The notes under the pieces are model-generated. The model was not told where the DNA came from, did not search any database, and saw only the letters and a list, made by a program, of their open reading frames with translations. Both the position numbers and the translations under genes were made by a program. DNA of 64,000 nt from Prevotella sp. (GTDB taxonomy: Bacteria > Bacteroidota > Bacteroidia > Bacteroidales > Bacteroidaceae), in NCBI GenBank assembly GCA_022769285.1, contig JALEKD010000023.1:40983-104982 (forward strand). Direction: 5' to 3'. Shown here piece by piece: positions 63,485-64,000 of this stretch. Position 1 is the first letter of the stretch. Each line of letters starts with the position of its first letter.

Positions 63485-63799
63485 GACGAAATCATCGGCT
63501 GTGATTTGGCAAGGAGTAAAACGGAAAAAGCAAGGAGTGGTGATTTCTTGGCAAGGAGTGAAGACAAAAAAGCAAGGAGTATAGGGGAAAAGGCAGTAAG
63601 TAAAGAAGAATTACTCCTTGCCTTTTGTTCTGAACCGAGAAGCTTGTCTGAAATTAGTGAATTTCTTAAATTGAAGGAGAAGTATAAGATGAAGAAAAAG
63701 CTTATAGACCCACTATTGGGCAAGTCTCTCCGCATGACAGAACCAAACTCTCCTAATAGCCCGACACAAAAATATGTTATTATTGGTAACGATGATTAG
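63485..63799 (+). pseudogene. truncated gene: C-terminal domain of a Fic- or AlbA-type protein with heptad repeats
   Basis: The frame is open from 63485 without an ATG. It encodes five heptads (ARSKTEK, ARSGDFL, ARSEDKK, ARSIGEK, AVSKEEL), then a winged-helix-like end: LLLAFCSEPRSLSEISEFL, KYKMKKKLIDPLL, LRMTEPNSPNSPTQKYVII. That ending is typical of the C-terminal domain of Bacteroidetes Fic-domain proteins and AlbA_2-type ATP-binding regulators. The N-terminal catalytic part is missing, so it is a remnant. Confidence 0.6.
63509..63613 (+). repeat. 21-bp tandem array E (five units) inside the gene remnant
   Basis: GCAAGGAGT occurs at 63509, 63530, 63551 and 63572, each exactly 21 bp apart, with a fifth, altered copy (GCAGTAAGT) at 63593. 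An inverted copy ACTCCTTGC at 63613-63621 could fold back on any unit. Confidence 0.85.
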
Positions 63800-63820
63800 G
63801 GCTGTCCTTATTCTTATCGT

Positions 63821-63872
63821 TATGTTGCCTTCTTTTTACTGGGATTTGTATTCAGTAAAAAGAAGGCAACAT
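63821..63872. terminator. perfect 20-bp inverted repeat, probable bidirectional terminator
   Basis: ATGTTGCCTTCTTTTTACTG, a 12-nt loop, then its exact complement, placed between the convergent remnant and the recombinase gene. On the minus strand it lies one base past the recombinase stop. It could equally be a recombination-associated palindrome. Confidence 0.65.
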
Positions 63873-63873
63873 G

Positions 63874-63999
63874 CTATTTTTTGCTTATTTTCCGTATTAT
63901 TTTCTTGTTTGCCTCGTTGATTTTCGACACATCAATGGAGTTCAGATACACTTGCGTTGTCTTTATGGAGTTATGCCCCATGCCCTCGCTGATTATTGG
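63874..63999 (-). CDS. tyrosine recombinase / integrase, C-terminal end
   Basis: The last 39 codons of a minus-strand gene run off the right edge. The sequence SEGMGHNSIKTTQVYLNSID carries the LGH-type His (MGHNS) and the catalytic Tyr (TTQVYL) at the standard 9-residue spacing, then a basic tail (KKIIRKISKK). This is the end of a Bacteroidetes phage-type or conjugative-element integrase. It suggests that the flanking AT-rich DNA belongs to, or is debris from, an integrated element extending to the right. Confidence 0.88.
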   Translation of the reverse strand, partial: PIISEGMGHNSIKTTQVYLNSIDVSKINEANKKIIRKISKK

Positions 64000-64000
64000 A

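Noticed and set aside
63509..63613. CRISPR array
   Set aside because: Units are 21 bp with 9-bp cores and variable linkers read in frame as protein; there are no 30-40 nt spacers and no cas genes.

Overview
The window looks like a chromosomal segment of a Bacteroidales bacterium, most likely Prevotellaceae or a close relative. The support is direct. Many genes are preceded by the Bacteroidetes -7 box TAnnTTTG, several with a TTTG -33 box about 20 nt upstream. Shine-Dalgarno sequences are sparse. There is a short primary sigma factor of about 290 aa, a serine palmitoyltransferase, a 2-oxoacid:ferredoxin oxidoreductase cluster and a DUF5686 protein. Base composition is near 50% GC, except for the last 1.2 kb, which is clearly AT-richer. 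The family-level placement is inference.

Layout. 0-2.8 kb: end of a leucine operon (LeuA-family enzyme, leuB) with a TPR protein. 2.8-8 kb: xpt, nudC and a 5'-nucleotidase-family phosphatase on the minus strand, a minimal DnaJ-type co-chaperone, and a YitT membrane protein. 8-17 kb, plus strand: a small His-rich membrane protein, a SIMPL protein, ffh, folD, a 59-aa TPR mini-gene leading into the four-subunit oxidoreductase, then uxuA with its SDR partner. 17-29.3 kb: trmO, tatC, a divergent serine palmitoyltransferase/lipid kinase pair, trmN, a ~1 kb gap with odd structure, then lon, tgt, an LptF/G permease and a DEAD-box helicase. 29.4-42 kb: HU, META lipoprotein, DUF4890 protein, mltF, the hisGDC operon, a ModF-like ATPase, TerC, YbjQ and maeB with a divergent TetR regulator. 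42-48 kb: an Rsh enzyme, two tandem AraC regulators and a CMD-cupin protein. 48-53.4 kb: a Phe/Tyr operon (pheA, aminotransferase, DAHP synthase-chorismate mutase, tyrA, EEP phosphatase). 53.4-62.5 kb: addB, addA, DUF5686 and rpoD. 62.6-64 kb: a scrap-yard of mobile DNA ending in a tyrosine recombinase.

The most striking find is upstream of pheA. A perfect Bacteroidetes promoter is followed by a 25-codon leader ORF in which 8 of 9 consecutive codons are Phe or Tyr, then mutually exclusive antiterminator and terminator hairpins. This has every part of a ribosome-mediated attenuator. A second theme is five degenerate arrays with an exact 21-bp period. Three are homologous to one another and lie in intergenic gaps (about 8.0, 30.5 and 48.1 kb), one is unrelated in sequence (39.3 kb), and one is inside a truncated gene (63.5 kb). 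One array lies within a 251-bp element bounded by 39-bp inverted repeats. No tRNA, rRNA or CRISPR array was recognised.
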